DNA of 64,000 nucleotides, taken from the NCBI GenBank assembly GCA_020632925.1, contig JACKER010000013.1, positions 186,001-250,000 on the forward strand, written 5' to 3'. Below, in pieces: positions 52,379 through 59,926 of the stretch. Made by a program: the position numbers and the translations under genes. The notes beneath the pieces were generated by a model. The model ran no database searches, was not told where the DNA came from, and saw only the letters and a program-made list of their open reading frames with translations. This stretch comes from Alphaproteobacteria bacterium (GTDB taxonomy: Bacteria; Myxococcota_A; UBA796; GCA-2862545). Each line of letters opens with the position of its first letter. The stretch's first letter is position 1.

Positions 52379-52558
52379 ATGAGCGATCGTCACCGGTCCC
52401 AGCACGTCCCCGCGCTCGTGGTCGTCGCGCTCGGCATGCTCCTGGTCTCGTCGCTGGCGGCGCTGGCGGTGTGGGTCGTGATGCGGCGCCGGCGCACGAT
52501 CGGCGTGCTGCCGCAGTCGGACACGGTGGTGCACCTTCGGGAGCCGGCGGAAGCGTGA
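52379..52558 (+). CDS. Small single-span membrane protein, 59 aa
   Basis: 'MSDRHRSQHVPALVVVALGM', a helix through 'LLVSSLAALAVWVVM', then 'RRRRTIGVLP' and a polar tail. The helix with positively charged residues after it suggests an N-out, C-in orientation. AGGAGGCTCCCG precedes the ATG, a strong ribosome binding site, and the stop overlaps the next gene (GTGA), which supports it as real. Function unknown; it may accompany the small lipoprotein encoded next. Confidence 0.6.
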   Translation: MSDRHRSQHVPALVVVALGMLLVSSLAALAVWVVMRRRRTIGVLPQSDTVVHLREPAEA

Positions 52559-52830
52559 GGTGGACGCTGCTCGCGCTGGTCGCCGGATGCGGTGTCGCGG
52601 ACTCGGCGGCCTGCGACTGGGCCGAGAACCGTGGCAGCTGCGACGAGTGCTACGACGGCGAGATGACGTGCACGCTCGACGGGCAGACCGTGACGGCGGG
52701 CACCTGCGGCGACTGCCAGGCGCTCCACGCGCTGTCGGTGGCGCTCTGTGACGCGGGCAGCGAGGTCAGCGAGGAGCAGATCGAGAACGCCGACTGCGAG
52801 CTCGAGCGGGCGACCCCCACGAACCGCTGA
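52555..52830 (+). CDS. Small Cys-rich lipoprotein, 91 aa
   Basis: The GTG start overlaps the stop of the preceding small gene. 'MRWTLLALVAGCGVAD' gives a lipobox (Cys12). The mature part has nine further Cys in about 75 residues, mostly paired ('SCDECYDGEMTC', 'TCGDCQALHALSVALC'), predicting several disulfides or a metal-binding fold. The C-terminus is acidic. It ends exactly where the convergent gene on the other strand ends. No family recognised. The coupled 59-aa membrane protein may help its export or act with it. Confidence 0.65.
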   Translation: MRWTLLALVAGCGVADSAACDWAENRGSCDECYDGEMTCTLDGQTVTAGTCGDCQALHALSVALCDAGSEVSEEQIENADCELERATPTNR

Positions 52831-53556
52831 CTACAGGTCCAGCGCTTCGACCTTCGGGGGGCGGACGGCGACGGGGAAGTCGTCGCTACCGCCCGGCGGC
52901 GGGTCGCGGAGCACGGCGTCCACCTGGATGCCCAGCAGCTGCTGGCTGTACTTCACGAGCCAGCCGTCGGCGCTGAACATCAGCTCGCTGCGACCCTGGG
53001 GGCTCGTCCACGCATACCCCGTGACCTGGATGGCCTGGCCGTCGATGGTCACCTCGCTGACGCCGAGCTTCTCGACCGGTCCGACCATGACCTCGCCGGA
53101 CTCCGCCGACAGGACGCGCACCTCGTCGTAGTGCGACAGGGGGTACCGGCTGCCCGGATCCATCAGGTCCGCGGTGGACAGGTCGACGCGCGACAGCGGC
53201 ATGTCGGTCGAGCGGGAGCGGCCGTTGGTGGTGCTCGTGATCTGCCACCCGGTCGGCGTCCAGCGGCCCTGGATCTCGAGCAGGCTGCCGTTCTGGTCCA
53301 CGACCGAGGTGAACGCGGCGGGCTCGCGGGCGTCGACGTGGGCCGTCATCCGCTGGCGCCAGCGGACCTTGAGCGGGCCGACCATGCCGTTGATGTCGGT
53401 GAACGACTCGAGGATGCGGCTCTGCCCGTCGGCGCCGTCCATCGTGCGCACCGTCAGCTCGCGCGAGCCCACGTTCACACCCTTGACCGTGAGGTCCCAC
53501 GCGAGCGTCGTGTCGCCCGCCAGGGCTCCCTGGGTCACCACCAGCCACGTCAGCAT
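52831..53556 (-). CDS. Secreted beta-rich protein of unknown function
   Basis: 241 residues. 'MLTWLVVTQGALAGDTTLAWDLTVKG' is a signal peptide followed by strands. The mature part has alternating short strands ('NVGSRELTVRTMDG', 'GRWTPTGWQITSTTNGRSR', 'SEVTIDGQAIQVTGYAW') and a phrase 'DLMDPGSRYPLSHYDEVRVLSAESGEV' resembling periplasmic proteins of the DUF3108/LolA-like kind, but I am not certain. It contains no Cys. The start codon is ATG at 53556. It diverges from the radical SAM operon across a 51-bp gap. Function unknown. Confidence 0.7.
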   Translation of the reverse strand: MLTWLVVTQGALAGDTTLAWDLTVKGVNVGSRELTVRTMDGADGQSRILESFTDINGMVGPLKVRWRQRMTAHVDAREPAAFTSVVDQNGSLLEIQGRWTPTGWQITSTTNGRSRSTDMPLSRVDLSTADLMDPGSRYPLSHYDEVRVLSAESGEVMVGPVEKLGVSEVTIDGQAIQVTGYAWTSPQGRSELMFSADGWLVKYSQQLLGIQVDAVLRDPPPGGSDDFPVAVRPPKVEALDL

Positions 53557-53607
53557 GCCAGCACTCCGAAGCGGTCCGTTAACCCGTCAGCGCGCTATGT
53601 TCCGTCC

Positions 53608-55182
53608 GTGGCTCGTCCCAGCAAGCACCGGGGCGCGCGGGACCTGGCGGCCGCCCTGCGGGAGCGTGTCCGCGCCGAGACCGGCCCAGCGCTGCCCGCC
53701 TCTCCCCACCGGGTCGCGATGGCGTACCCGTCGCCCTACGCCGTGGGCATGTCCTCGCTCGGGTACCAGCGGATCACGATGCTGCTCCGGGAGGCGGGGA
53801 TCGCGGCGGAGCGCGTGTTCCTGCCCGACGATCCGGACGAGCACGAGCGCAGCGGCACGCCCCCGCTGTCCTGCGAGACGGGCACGCCGCTCGGCCGCTT
53901 CCCGGTGATCGCGGTCTCCTTCGCCTACGAGACGGAGCTGCTCGGGCTCTTCCGCCTGCTCGACCTCGCTGGCGTGCCGGTGCTGCGCGAGGAGCGGAAC
54001 GAGCACCATCCACGGATCCTGATCGGCGGTCCGATCACGATGGCGAGCCCGACCTTCCTGGCCCCCTTCGCGGACGCGATGCTGCTCGGGGAGGCCGAGG
54101 ACGTCGTGGTGACCGCGGTCGCCGAGGCGCTGCGGCAGGACCGCGAGGCCTGGCTGGACACGGTGGCGGCGCTGCCGGGCGGCTGGGTGCCCGAGCGGGA
54201 CGGCGCGCGGCTTCCGGCGATGGCCAAGGCCAGCGAGCGCCACCTGCCCGCGCGTTCGGCGTGGCTGGCGCCGGAGGCCGAGCTCTCGTCGATGTTCCTG
54301 CTCGAGGGAGAGCGGGGCTGCCACCGCGCGTGCGCGTTCTGCGTGCTGCGGCGGACGACGAACGGCGGGATGCGGCTGGTGGACGGCGACCGTGTGTTGT
54401 CGCTGGTCCCCGACGAGGCGCGCAAGGTCGGCCTCGTGGGCGCGGCGATCAGCGACCACCCTGAGCTGCCGCGGCTGCTCGAGGCGCTGGTGGCGTCGGG
54501 GCGCCAGGTCTCCGTCTCCTCGCTCCGCGCCGACCGGATCGCGAAGCGGCCCGGGATCGCGCACTGGTTGCGGCAGAGCGGCGCGCGCACGCTGACGACG
54601 GCGAGCGACGGCGCGAGCGAGCGCCTGCGCCGCGCGATGTCGAAGGGCACGACCCACGAGCACCTGCTCGCCTGCGCGCAGCAGGCGGGGTCCCTGGGCT
54701 TCGACATCTTCAAGGTGTACATGATGATCGGCGTACCGGGTGAGACGGAGGCCGATCTGGACGAGCTGGTGGCGAGCACCCGGGAGCTGGCGGCGGCGGC
54801 CCGTCCGGCACGGCTCGCGCTCGGCGTGGCCCCCTTCGCGGCCAAGCGGCAGACCCCGCTCGACGGTCAGCCCTTCGCCGGGATCAAGGTCGTGGAGGAG
54901 CGGCTCAAGCGCCTGGACCGCTCGCTGCGGGGCGCGGCGGAGGTGCGGCCGGCGTCCGCGCGCTGGGCCTGGGTGGAGCACGAGCTCGCGCAGGGGGGCG
55001 CCGAGGCGGGGCTGGCGATGCTGACGGCCTGGCGCGCGGGTGGGACCTTCTCCGCGGTGAAGCGGGCGCTGCTCGAGGTCGATCCGGCCACCCGTCGTCC
55101 CTGGACGCGCTACGAGGCGCCGCTGGTCGACCCGATCGTCCGGCGCCCACCGGTCGACGAGGCCGCATGCCCTTCCCCCTGA
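53608..55182 (+). CDS. Radical SAM protein (TIGR03960/UPF0313-like)
   Basis: 524 residues. The N-terminal domain 'VAMAYPSPYAVGMSSLGYQRITMLLREAGIAAERVFLPD' matches the start of TIGR03960-like radical SAM proteins (normally 'YP..Y.VGMSNLG'), a cobalamin-binding-like fold without the DxHxxG cobalamin motif. The radical SAM centre is 'GCHRACAFC' (CxxxCxxC), in the usual form with Arg/Cys after it. 'KVYMMIGVPGETEADLDELV' is the typical substrate-side strand. The reaction is unknown; relatives act on thioethers or methylation. The GTG at 53608 was chosen by length. It leads an overlapping four-gene operon. Confidence 0.85.
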   Translation: MARPSKHRGARDLAAALRERVRAETGPALPASPHRVAMAYPSPYAVGMSSLGYQRITMLLREAGIAAERVFLPDDPDEHERSGTPPLSCETGTPLGRFPVIAVSFAYETELLGLFRLLDLAGVPVLREERNEHHPRILIGGPITMASPTFLAPFADAMLLGEAEDVVVTAVAEALRQDREAWLDTVAALPGGWVPERDGARLPAMAKASERHLPARSAWLAPEAELSSMFLLEGERGCHRACAFCVLRRTTNGGMRLVDGDRVLSLVPDEARKVGLVGAAISDHPELPRLLEALVASGRQVSVSSLRADRIAKRPGIAHWLRQSGARTLTTASDGASERLRRAMSKGTTHEHLLACAQQAGSLGFDIFKVYMMIGVPGETEADLDELVASTRELAAAARPARLALGVAPFAAKRQTPLDGQPFAGIKVVEERLKRLDRSLRGAAEVRPASARWAWVEHELAQGGAEAGLAMLTAWRAGGTFSAVKRALLEVDPATRRPWTRYEAPLVDPIVRRPPVDEAACPSP

Positions 55183-55778
55183 CCTTCGGTGACCGGACCT
55201 TCGCCGACCCCGCCGGGCTGGCGTCCTTCGCGCGGGAGGAGGCGATCGCGCCGACGCTGCCGGAGCGGCCCTGCGACTGGGTGCCCGGGCTGGTGAGGGA
55301 CGGCGCGCTCGAGGCGCGGCTGGCCACGGCCCTGTCGGCGGCCTTCCTGCAGCACGCGGAGGCGGCGACGATCTGCGAGGGCGCGCGGCTGGCGGTGCGG
55401 CTGCGGGACCCGGTGCTGGGCCCGATCCTCCTGCGCGCGCTGCAGGAGCACGACACGGCGCTCCTGCTCCAGCCGGATCCGGCGGACGCGGACCGGTCCG
55501 TCGAGGACACCCTGCTGCACGCGGCCCCGGCGGTGGTGGACCTCGAGGACGCGGAGCTGCGCAGGCCGCTGCTGGAGGCGCTGCGCAACGCGGGCCTGCC
55601 CGAGGTGGAGATCCCGGTGCTCGCCCGCCACGGCGACGCGACCGACCTGCGCCAGTGGCTGCCCGCGGTGCTGGCGGAGGGGCTGTCCGGCGAGCACCTC
55701 GCGCTGCTCGAGGAGCGCGCGAGCGGCGAGGACGAGGCGGCCGCGGTCGTCGGCTTCCTGCTGGGGAGGGCCGGGTGA
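55167..55778 (+). CDS. Hypothetical helical protein, 203 aa
   Basis: It overlaps the radical SAM gene by 16 bp, with an ATG start and strong coupling. The protein is mostly helical and leucine/alanine-rich, with no signal peptide ('MPFPLTFGDRTFADPAGLASFAREEA'). Segments like 'PLLEALRNAGLPEVEIPVLARHGDATDLRQWLPAVLAEG' recur with roughly 30-residue spacing, as in HEAT-like helical repeats, though I cannot confirm it. 'ILLRALQEHDTALLLQ' is amphipathic. No catalytic motif is seen. Its place directly after a radical SAM enzyme suggests an accessory or substrate-binding partner. Confidence 0.65.
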   Translation: MPFPLTFGDRTFADPAGLASFAREEAIAPTLPERPCDWVPGLVRDGALEARLATALSAAFLQHAEAATICEGARLAVRLRDPVLGPILLRALQEHDTALLLQPDPADADRSVEDTLLHAAPAVVDLEDAELRRPLLEALRNAGLPEVEIPVLARHGDATDLRQWLPAVLAEGLSGEHLALLEERASGEDEAAAVVGFLLGRAG

Positions 55779-56269
55779 CGCCGGACGTGGCCCCCATCGA
55801 GGCCCGCGCGGAGCCGGACTACCGGAGCCTGGCCACGCTCGGGATCCCCTTCTGGGCGCTGGGCGCGGGGACGACGGGGTGGCTGGTGGCCCGGAACTTC
55901 CGCGACGACCTCGAGCCGCTGCCGCCCGAGGTGTCGGTGCTGGCCTGGACGGTGGGGACGGGCGCGGCGCTGGGGGGAGCGGGCGCCCTGGACCTGGGGA
56001 CGGCGCGCTCGAGCCGCGCGCGGGGCGAGGCAGCGGGCTTGTCGACGGTGGGGCTCGGGATGTTGGCGGCGAGCTGCGGGCTGCTGGTGGCGGACGCGGG
56101 CCTGTGGACGGCGTTCCCGGACGCCCGCGGCGGCGGCGGCACGGCGGAGGCGGTGGCGGTGGGCGCGGTCTCGCTGGGGGTGCTGGCTGGCGTCCCCGGG
56201 TTGTGGGAGTGGGCGGCCGACGGGCTGCGCAGGGACCCGGAGCGACGGGCGCGGAGGACGCGGCGATGA
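55775..56269 (+). CDS. Four-helix membrane protein, unknown
   Basis: 164 residues. It begins with a GTG overlapping the previous stop (GTGA). After a polar leader 'MTPDVAPIEARAEPDYRSL' four hydrophobic segments are seen ('LGIPFWALGAGTTGWLVA', 'SVLAWTVGTGAALGGAGAL', 'GLSTVGLGMLAASCGLLVA', 'VAVGAVSLGVLAGVPGLW'), ending in an Arg-rich cytoplasmic tail. No transporter or enzyme family is recognised. The stop overlaps the next start (ATGA), so it is made together with the MotA/ExbB-like protein that follows. Confidence 0.65.
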   Translation: MTPDVAPIEARAEPDYRSLATLGIPFWALGAGTTGWLVARNFRDDLEPLPPEVSVLAWTVGTGAALGGAGALDLGTARSSRARGEAAGLSTVGLGMLAASCGLLVADAGLWTAFPDARGGGGTAEAVAVGAVSLGVLAGVPGLWEWAADGLRRDPERRARRTRR

Positions 56270-56676
56270 TGTGGTTCCTGGAAGGCGGGCCCACGATGTG
56301 GGTGATCCTGGCGCTGGACCTGGCGCTGCTGCTGGCGCTCGGGGTCGGCGGGGTGGGAGCGCTCGCGGCGCGCATCGCGCGGGTGGGGATCTGGCCCGCG
56401 CGGATCGTGACGCTGTTCGTGCTGATGGGCGCGGTGGTGCCGGTGATCGTGGGCGTCGCTGGCTGGTGGTACGGGATGATGCAGGTGGAGGCTGCGCTCC
56501 AGGCGGCCTCGCCGGACATCGTGGACACCTTGCGGGCGGTGGGTGAGGCGGAGGCCCGGGTCCCGCTGTTCTTCGGGGGCGGGAGCTCGGGCGCGCTGGC
56601 GTTCCCGGCGCTGATCGCGGCGGCGATCGCGTGGGCCCCGATGAGGGCGGCGCCGGAGGACGACGAGGACGAGTAG
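56266..56676 (+). CDS. MotA/TolQ/ExbB-like small membrane protein
   Basis: 136 residues. 'MMWFLEGGPTMWVILALDLALLLALG' is the characteristic N-terminus of the MotA/TolQ/ExbB proton-channel family ('..GGPvMwp..'). Two further helices follow ('RIVTLFVLMGAVVPVIVGVAGWWYG' and 'GALAFPALIAAAIAWAP'). ExbB-type proteins are usually 200-250 residues, so this is short and lacks the large cytoplasmic loop. No TolR/ExbD or TonB gene is nearby. The ATG has GGAGG upstream and overlaps the stop of the preceding gene. It ends just before the 63-bp tandem repeat region. Confidence 0.6.
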   Translation: MMWFLEGGPTMWVILALDLALLLALGVGGVGALAARIARVGIWPARIVTLFVLMGAVVPVIVGVAGWWYGMMQVEAALQAASPDIVDTLRAVGEAEARVPLFFGGGSSGALAFPALIAAAIAWAPMRAAPEDDEDE

Positions 56677-56680
56677 CACG

Positions 56681-56849
56681 TTGCAGACGGACGACCATGC
56701 CCGGGCATCCCCCTGCGGATGCAACGGCGGCGTGGGCGTCGTGTTGCAGAAGGACCCCCTTGCCCGGGCATCCCCCTGCGGATGCAACGGCGGCGTGGGT
56801 GTCGTGTTGCAGACGGGGGACCACGCCCGGGCATCCCCCTGCGGATGCA
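56681..56849. repeat. 63-bp tandem repeat, 2.7 copies, hairpin-bearing
   Basis: Three units start at 56681, 56744 and 56807, each TTGCAGA-initiated with a 63-bp period; the third is cut after 43 bp. Each unit contains GCATCC and GGATGC arms around 6 bp, flanked by TTGCA/TGCAA, and unit 1 carries the palindrome ATGCCCGGGCAT. No gene is seen between 56677 and 57102; the repeat and the hairpin at 56895 are its only structure. Confidence 0.85.
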
Positions 56850-56894
56850 GCGGGAGCGGGAGCGGAGCCGGACGAGGAGGGTCGTGTGGGCGAA

Positions 56895-56917
56895 GTCCTC
56901 CCCACTCGGGGGAGGAC
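56895..56917. terminator. Strong 9-bp hairpin, possible terminator or repeat element
   Basis: GTCCTCCCC (56895-56903) pairs exactly with GGGGAGGAC (56909-56917) around a 5-base loop. No T-run follows, so classic intrinsic termination is doubtful. It lies between the ExbB-like operon and the convergent gene at 57103. Confidence 0.4.
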
Positions 56918-57102
56918 GCGCCGGAGGCGAGGTGGGGTGGGGAGACCGCGTCAGCGGTCGGGAATCGAGTCGTGGTTGTCGTGCGTGAGGGCGGAAAAGG
57001 CGCTTGCGCCCCGCTCTCTCGCGCGGCAACCATGAGGAGATTCTTCGCCAAGACCCGCGACTGCGGGCCGCGGAGGCCGAGAATCGGCCGGAGTGACCTG
57101 AA

Positions 57103-58011
57103 TCAAGGGACGGCGGGGAGGAAGCCCTTGCGGATCTGCGTCACCAGCCACTGCACGGCGCCGCGGATCTCCTCGTCGGCGCAGGTCGCGAGGAGCAGGT
57201 CGTCGCCGTTCGCTAGCTGGGCGGCGGCGTAGTAGCCGGCGTTCACCGTCTGGCCCTGGAGGGTCAGCGCGTACGGCGCCGTCTGGAGCCCGGCGCCGTC
57301 GATGGCGCGGCCCGCCTGGGCGCACACGTCGAACTCGACCTTCTTGTTCGCGATGCGCTCGGGCGGTGGGCGGCTCGCGGTCTGGCGGCAGAGGTCGAGC
57401 AGCTCCTGGGCCTTGAGCTGGGTCAGCCCGTTCCATGGGAGGTTGGCGGCGGCGCTCGCCGCGTCCCGGGCGGTCGCCCACACACCGGTCGCGGTCGGCG
57501 GAGGGGCCGTGGTCTCGCCCGCGCCGATCAGCGTACGCAGCAGCGGGATGCCGACGCGGTCGGAGACGCCCTGGTCGTCGAAGTGACGGGCCACCAGGAT
57601 CGAGAGGAACACGTATCCCTGCGCGCTCGCGAGCTCGTTGCTGTCGATGAAGCGGTACCGCTGCAGGTCGCAGGGACCCCACAGCGCGTCACGGCGGGCG
57701 GGGCCGCGGGCGGCGATCGCGCGCTCGAGCGCCATCGAGCCACCCGTGCAGGCCGCGTTCCACTCGCTCGACGCCTTGCGGGCGGCGGTGACCTCGAGCT
57801 TGAAGCCGTCGGGGACGCTCACCGAGGGGATGGAGCGCAGAGCCTCCGCCACGGGCAGCGGGAAGGTGCATGCCTCGTTGAGCGAGGACATGAGCTTCTT
57901 CCTGCGTAGATCCGCGTTCGGTGCGGTGGCGATGGTGGTCTGGACCGCCGCCAGCTTGTCGGAATCGCAGGCCCAGGCCCCCGTGGTCAGCCACAGCGCC
58001 GCCATCCACAT
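57103..58011 (-). CDS. Secreted protein of unknown function, 302 aa
   Basis: 'MWMAALWLTTGAWACDSDKL' is a signal peptide with a cleavage site near GAWA/C; the Cys at 15 could also be read as a lipobox, but the preceding residues fit poorly. The mature protein is helical, with six or so further Cys ('NEACTF', 'AACTGG', 'GPCDLQ', 'LDLCRQ', 'DVCAQ', 'ATCADEE') spread evenly, suggesting disulfides in the periplasm. No family is recognised. The start is ATG at 58011. It diverges from the pseudokinase gene across a 101-bp gap. Confidence 0.65.
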   Translation of the reverse strand: MWMAALWLTTGAWACDSDKLAAVQTTIATAPNADLRRKKLMSSLNEACTFPLPVAEALRSIPSVSVPDGFKLEVTAARKASSEWNAACTGGSMALERAIAARGPARRDALWGPCDLQRYRFIDSNELASAQGYVFLSILVARHFDDQGVSDRVGIPLLRTLIGAGETTAPPPTATGVWATARDAASAAANLPWNGLTQLKAQELLDLCRQTASRPPPERIANKKVEFDVCAQAGRAIDGAGLQTAPYALTLQGQTVNAGYYAAAQLANGDDLLLATCADEEIRGAVQWLVTQIRKGFLPAVP

Positions 58012-58112
58012 CGTCCAACCCTCCGTGCGGAACGTACATCATCCGACACGCGGGGGTCGACGGGGCTTCCAGGGCCGGTTAGTCCACGGGTCCCTCTGCG
58101 GGGAGGGGAGTG

Positions 58113-59225
58113 ATGGACGTGCGGGGATCCGAGCGGGGTTCTTCGGGGTCGGTGATCCCGGGGAGCCTGATCGACGGCCGGTTCCGGGTGGCGAGCGTGG
58201 TCTCGCGCCGGGACGGGGCGGTCGAGGTGTGCAACGCGCTGGACGAGCGGACGCGGCAGCGCGTTCGGCTGCGGTTCGGGCCGGGACGTCCCGACGTCCG
58301 CGTCCTCGAGACGAAGCACGTCCTGCTCCCGGCGGCGCTCGCGGCGGGTCCCTGGGGCGCTGGCGCCTGGGTCGCGACGGCGTGGTTCGACGGCGAGCCG
58401 CTGCAGCTGCCGCAGGCCCCGATGGTGGGCGACGACGCGGTGCACCTCTGGGTCGAGGCCCTGGCCGACGTGCTCGACCTCCTCGATCGGCTCCACCGCA
58501 CGCTCGGGCGCGCGCACGGCTCGATCGGGCTGCACTCCTTCTGGATCGGAGACGACGGGCGCCTGCGGATGATGGATGCCGCCGCACCGGAGCCCCAGCT
58601 GCGCCCGGCCGGGAGCCTCTGGTCCCCTCCGGAGCGAGAGGCCGCTCCCTCGCCCGATCCGCGCTCCGACCTGTATGCGGTGGCGGCGGTGTTCTACGGC
58701 CTGGCCACCGCCCGCCCGCCCTTCGGCAGCGAGCCCGCCGAGGCGCGTGCCGGCCATCGCGCGCTGCGCCTGTCGGACCACGACGCCCTCCCGCCCGAGA
58801 TCCTCGCCGTCCTGCGCACGGCGATGGAGAAGCAGCCGCACCACCGCTTCTCGTCCGCCGAGCGGATGCGGGCCGCGCTGGCCAAGGCGGTGGGCGACTG
58901 GGAGAGCCGCGAGACGGTGATGTTGCCGCCGAACACGCCCGCTCCCGCGGTGGTGCGTGCCGCGAGCGCGCCCGAGCGCATCCCGCCGGTGCCGTACCTG
59001 CCCGACGCCGAGTCGACCGAGGGCCTCCCGCCAGCGCTGCTGGAGGAGGAGCAGGCCTCGTGGGAGACGATGGAGCCCGCGCCCCGGCGGACCCGTCGCC
59101 CCGCGGTCCGACGCGCCAGCGGTCCGGCGGTGCCGCTGCTGGTCGTGGGCGTGGTGGGGCTCGGCCTGTCCGTCGCCGCCTGGACCGCGCTCGTCGCGCT
59201 CCTGCTCGGCGTGGCCGGGGCCTGA
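58113..59225 (+). CDS. Predicted pseudokinase with C-terminal membrane helix
   Basis: 370 residues. The ATG at 58113 follows GGGGAGGGG; the GTG three bases upstream is less likely. The fold follows a Ser/Thr kinase ('GSLIDGRFRVASVVSRRDGAVEVCNAL' as glycine-loop strand pair, 'DPRSDLYAVAAVFYGLATARPPFG' as the DxWSxG region), but key residues are lost: the catalytic HRD.K..N is 'HGSIGLHS' (from His135), DFG is replaced by 'MMDAAA', and the VAIK Lys is absent ('RVRLRF'). Catalysis is not expected. A single hydrophobic helix near 345-368 ('VPLLVVGVVGLGLSVAAWTAL') anchors the C-terminus. It may be a scaffold or ligand-binding relay. It is followed after 1 bp by rpe. Confidence 0.8.
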   Translation: MDVRGSERGSSGSVIPGSLIDGRFRVASVVSRRDGAVEVCNALDERTRQRVRLRFGPGRPDVRVLETKHVLLPAALAAGPWGAGAWVATAWFDGEPLQLPQAPMVGDDAVHLWVEALADVLDLLDRLHRTLGRAHGSIGLHSFWIGDDGRLRMMDAAAPEPQLRPAGSLWSPPEREAAPSPDPRSDLYAVAAVFYGLATARPPFGSEPAEARAGHRALRLSDHDALPPEILAVLRTAMEKQPHHRFSSAERMRAALAKAVGDWESRETVMLPPNTPAPAVVRAASAPERIPPVPYLPDAESTEGLPPALLEEEQASWETMEPAPRRTRRPAVRRASGPAVPLLVVGVVGLGLSVAAWTALVALLLGVAGA

Positions 59226-59226
59226 G

Positions 59227-59880
59227 GTGGCGATCGTCTCGCCGTCGATCCTGTCCGCCGACTTCGGACGCCTCGCCGACGAGGTGCGCGACGTGGTCGA
59301 GCGTGGTGCCCAGTGGATCCACGTCGACGTGATGGACGGGCGCTTCGTCCCGAACATCACCATCGGCCCCCTCGTGGTGGACGCGGTCCGCAAGGCGGTG
59401 CCGGACCACGTGGTGGTGGACGTCCACCTCATGATCGTCGAGCCCGAGAAGTACCTGGCGGACTTCCGCTCGGCGGGCGCGGACGTGTTGACGGTGCACG
59501 CAGAGGCCTGCACGCACCTCCACCGCACGCTCCAGCAGATCCGGTCGCTCGGGGCGAAGGCGGGTGTGGCGCTGAACCCGCACACGCCGCCCGAGGCGAT
59601 CTCCTGGGTGATGGCCGAGCTCGACCTGATCCTGGTGATGTCGGTCAACCCGGGCTTCGGCGGGCAGTCCCTCATCCCCTCGGCCTTCGACAAGCTCCGC
59701 GCGCTGCGGGAGCGGATCGACGCGCTCGGCCTCGACATCGATCTCGAGGTCGACGGAGGCGTCAAGCCCGACAACGCCACGCGTTTCACGGAGGCCGGCG
59801 CGAGGGTGCTGGTGTCCGGTTCGGGTGTGTTCGGGTCTTCAGACCGGAGCGCCGCGATCCGATCCCTCCTGCAGGCGTGA
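59227..59880 (+). CDS. rpe: Ribulose-phosphate 3-epimerase
   Basis: 217 residues, the normal length for Rpe. It interconverts ribulose 5-phosphate and xylulose 5-phosphate in the pentose phosphate pathway. Its TIM-barrel motifs are all present: 'SPSILSADFGRL', 'IHVDVMDGRFVPNITIGP' with catalytic Asp and metal ligands, 'DVHLMI', 'ALNPHTPPE', 'MSVNPGFGGQ', and 'EVDGGVKPDN' with the second catalytic Asp. The phosphate-binding 'GSGVFG' is near the end. The GTG start lies 1 bp after the pseudokinase stop. The placement between two kinase-type genes is unusual and probably not functional. Confidence 0.96.
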   Translation: MAIVSPSILSADFGRLADEVRDVVERGAQWIHVDVMDGRFVPNITIGPLVVDAVRKAVPDHVVVDVHLMIVEPEKYLADFRSAGADVLTVHAEACTHLHRTLQQIRSLGAKAGVALNPHTPPEAISWVMAELDLILVMSVNPGFGGQSLIPSAFDKLRALRERIDALGLDIDLEVDGGVKPDNATRFTEAGARVLVSGSGVFGSSDRSAAIRSLLQA

Positions 59881-59926
59881 CCGGAGAGACACCCGGGCCA
59901 CGTCCGCTTGCGGGTATGGTCGAACG

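Noticed and set aside
56681..56849. CRISPR array
   Set aside because: The units are contiguous with no variable spacers, and there are no cas genes nearby.
54905..57051. Minus-strand frames crossing the 63-bp repeats, giving repeated short peptides
   Set aside because: The repeat peptides simply reflect the DNA repeat; several frames are open because of GC content, and plus-strand genes occupy most of the region.
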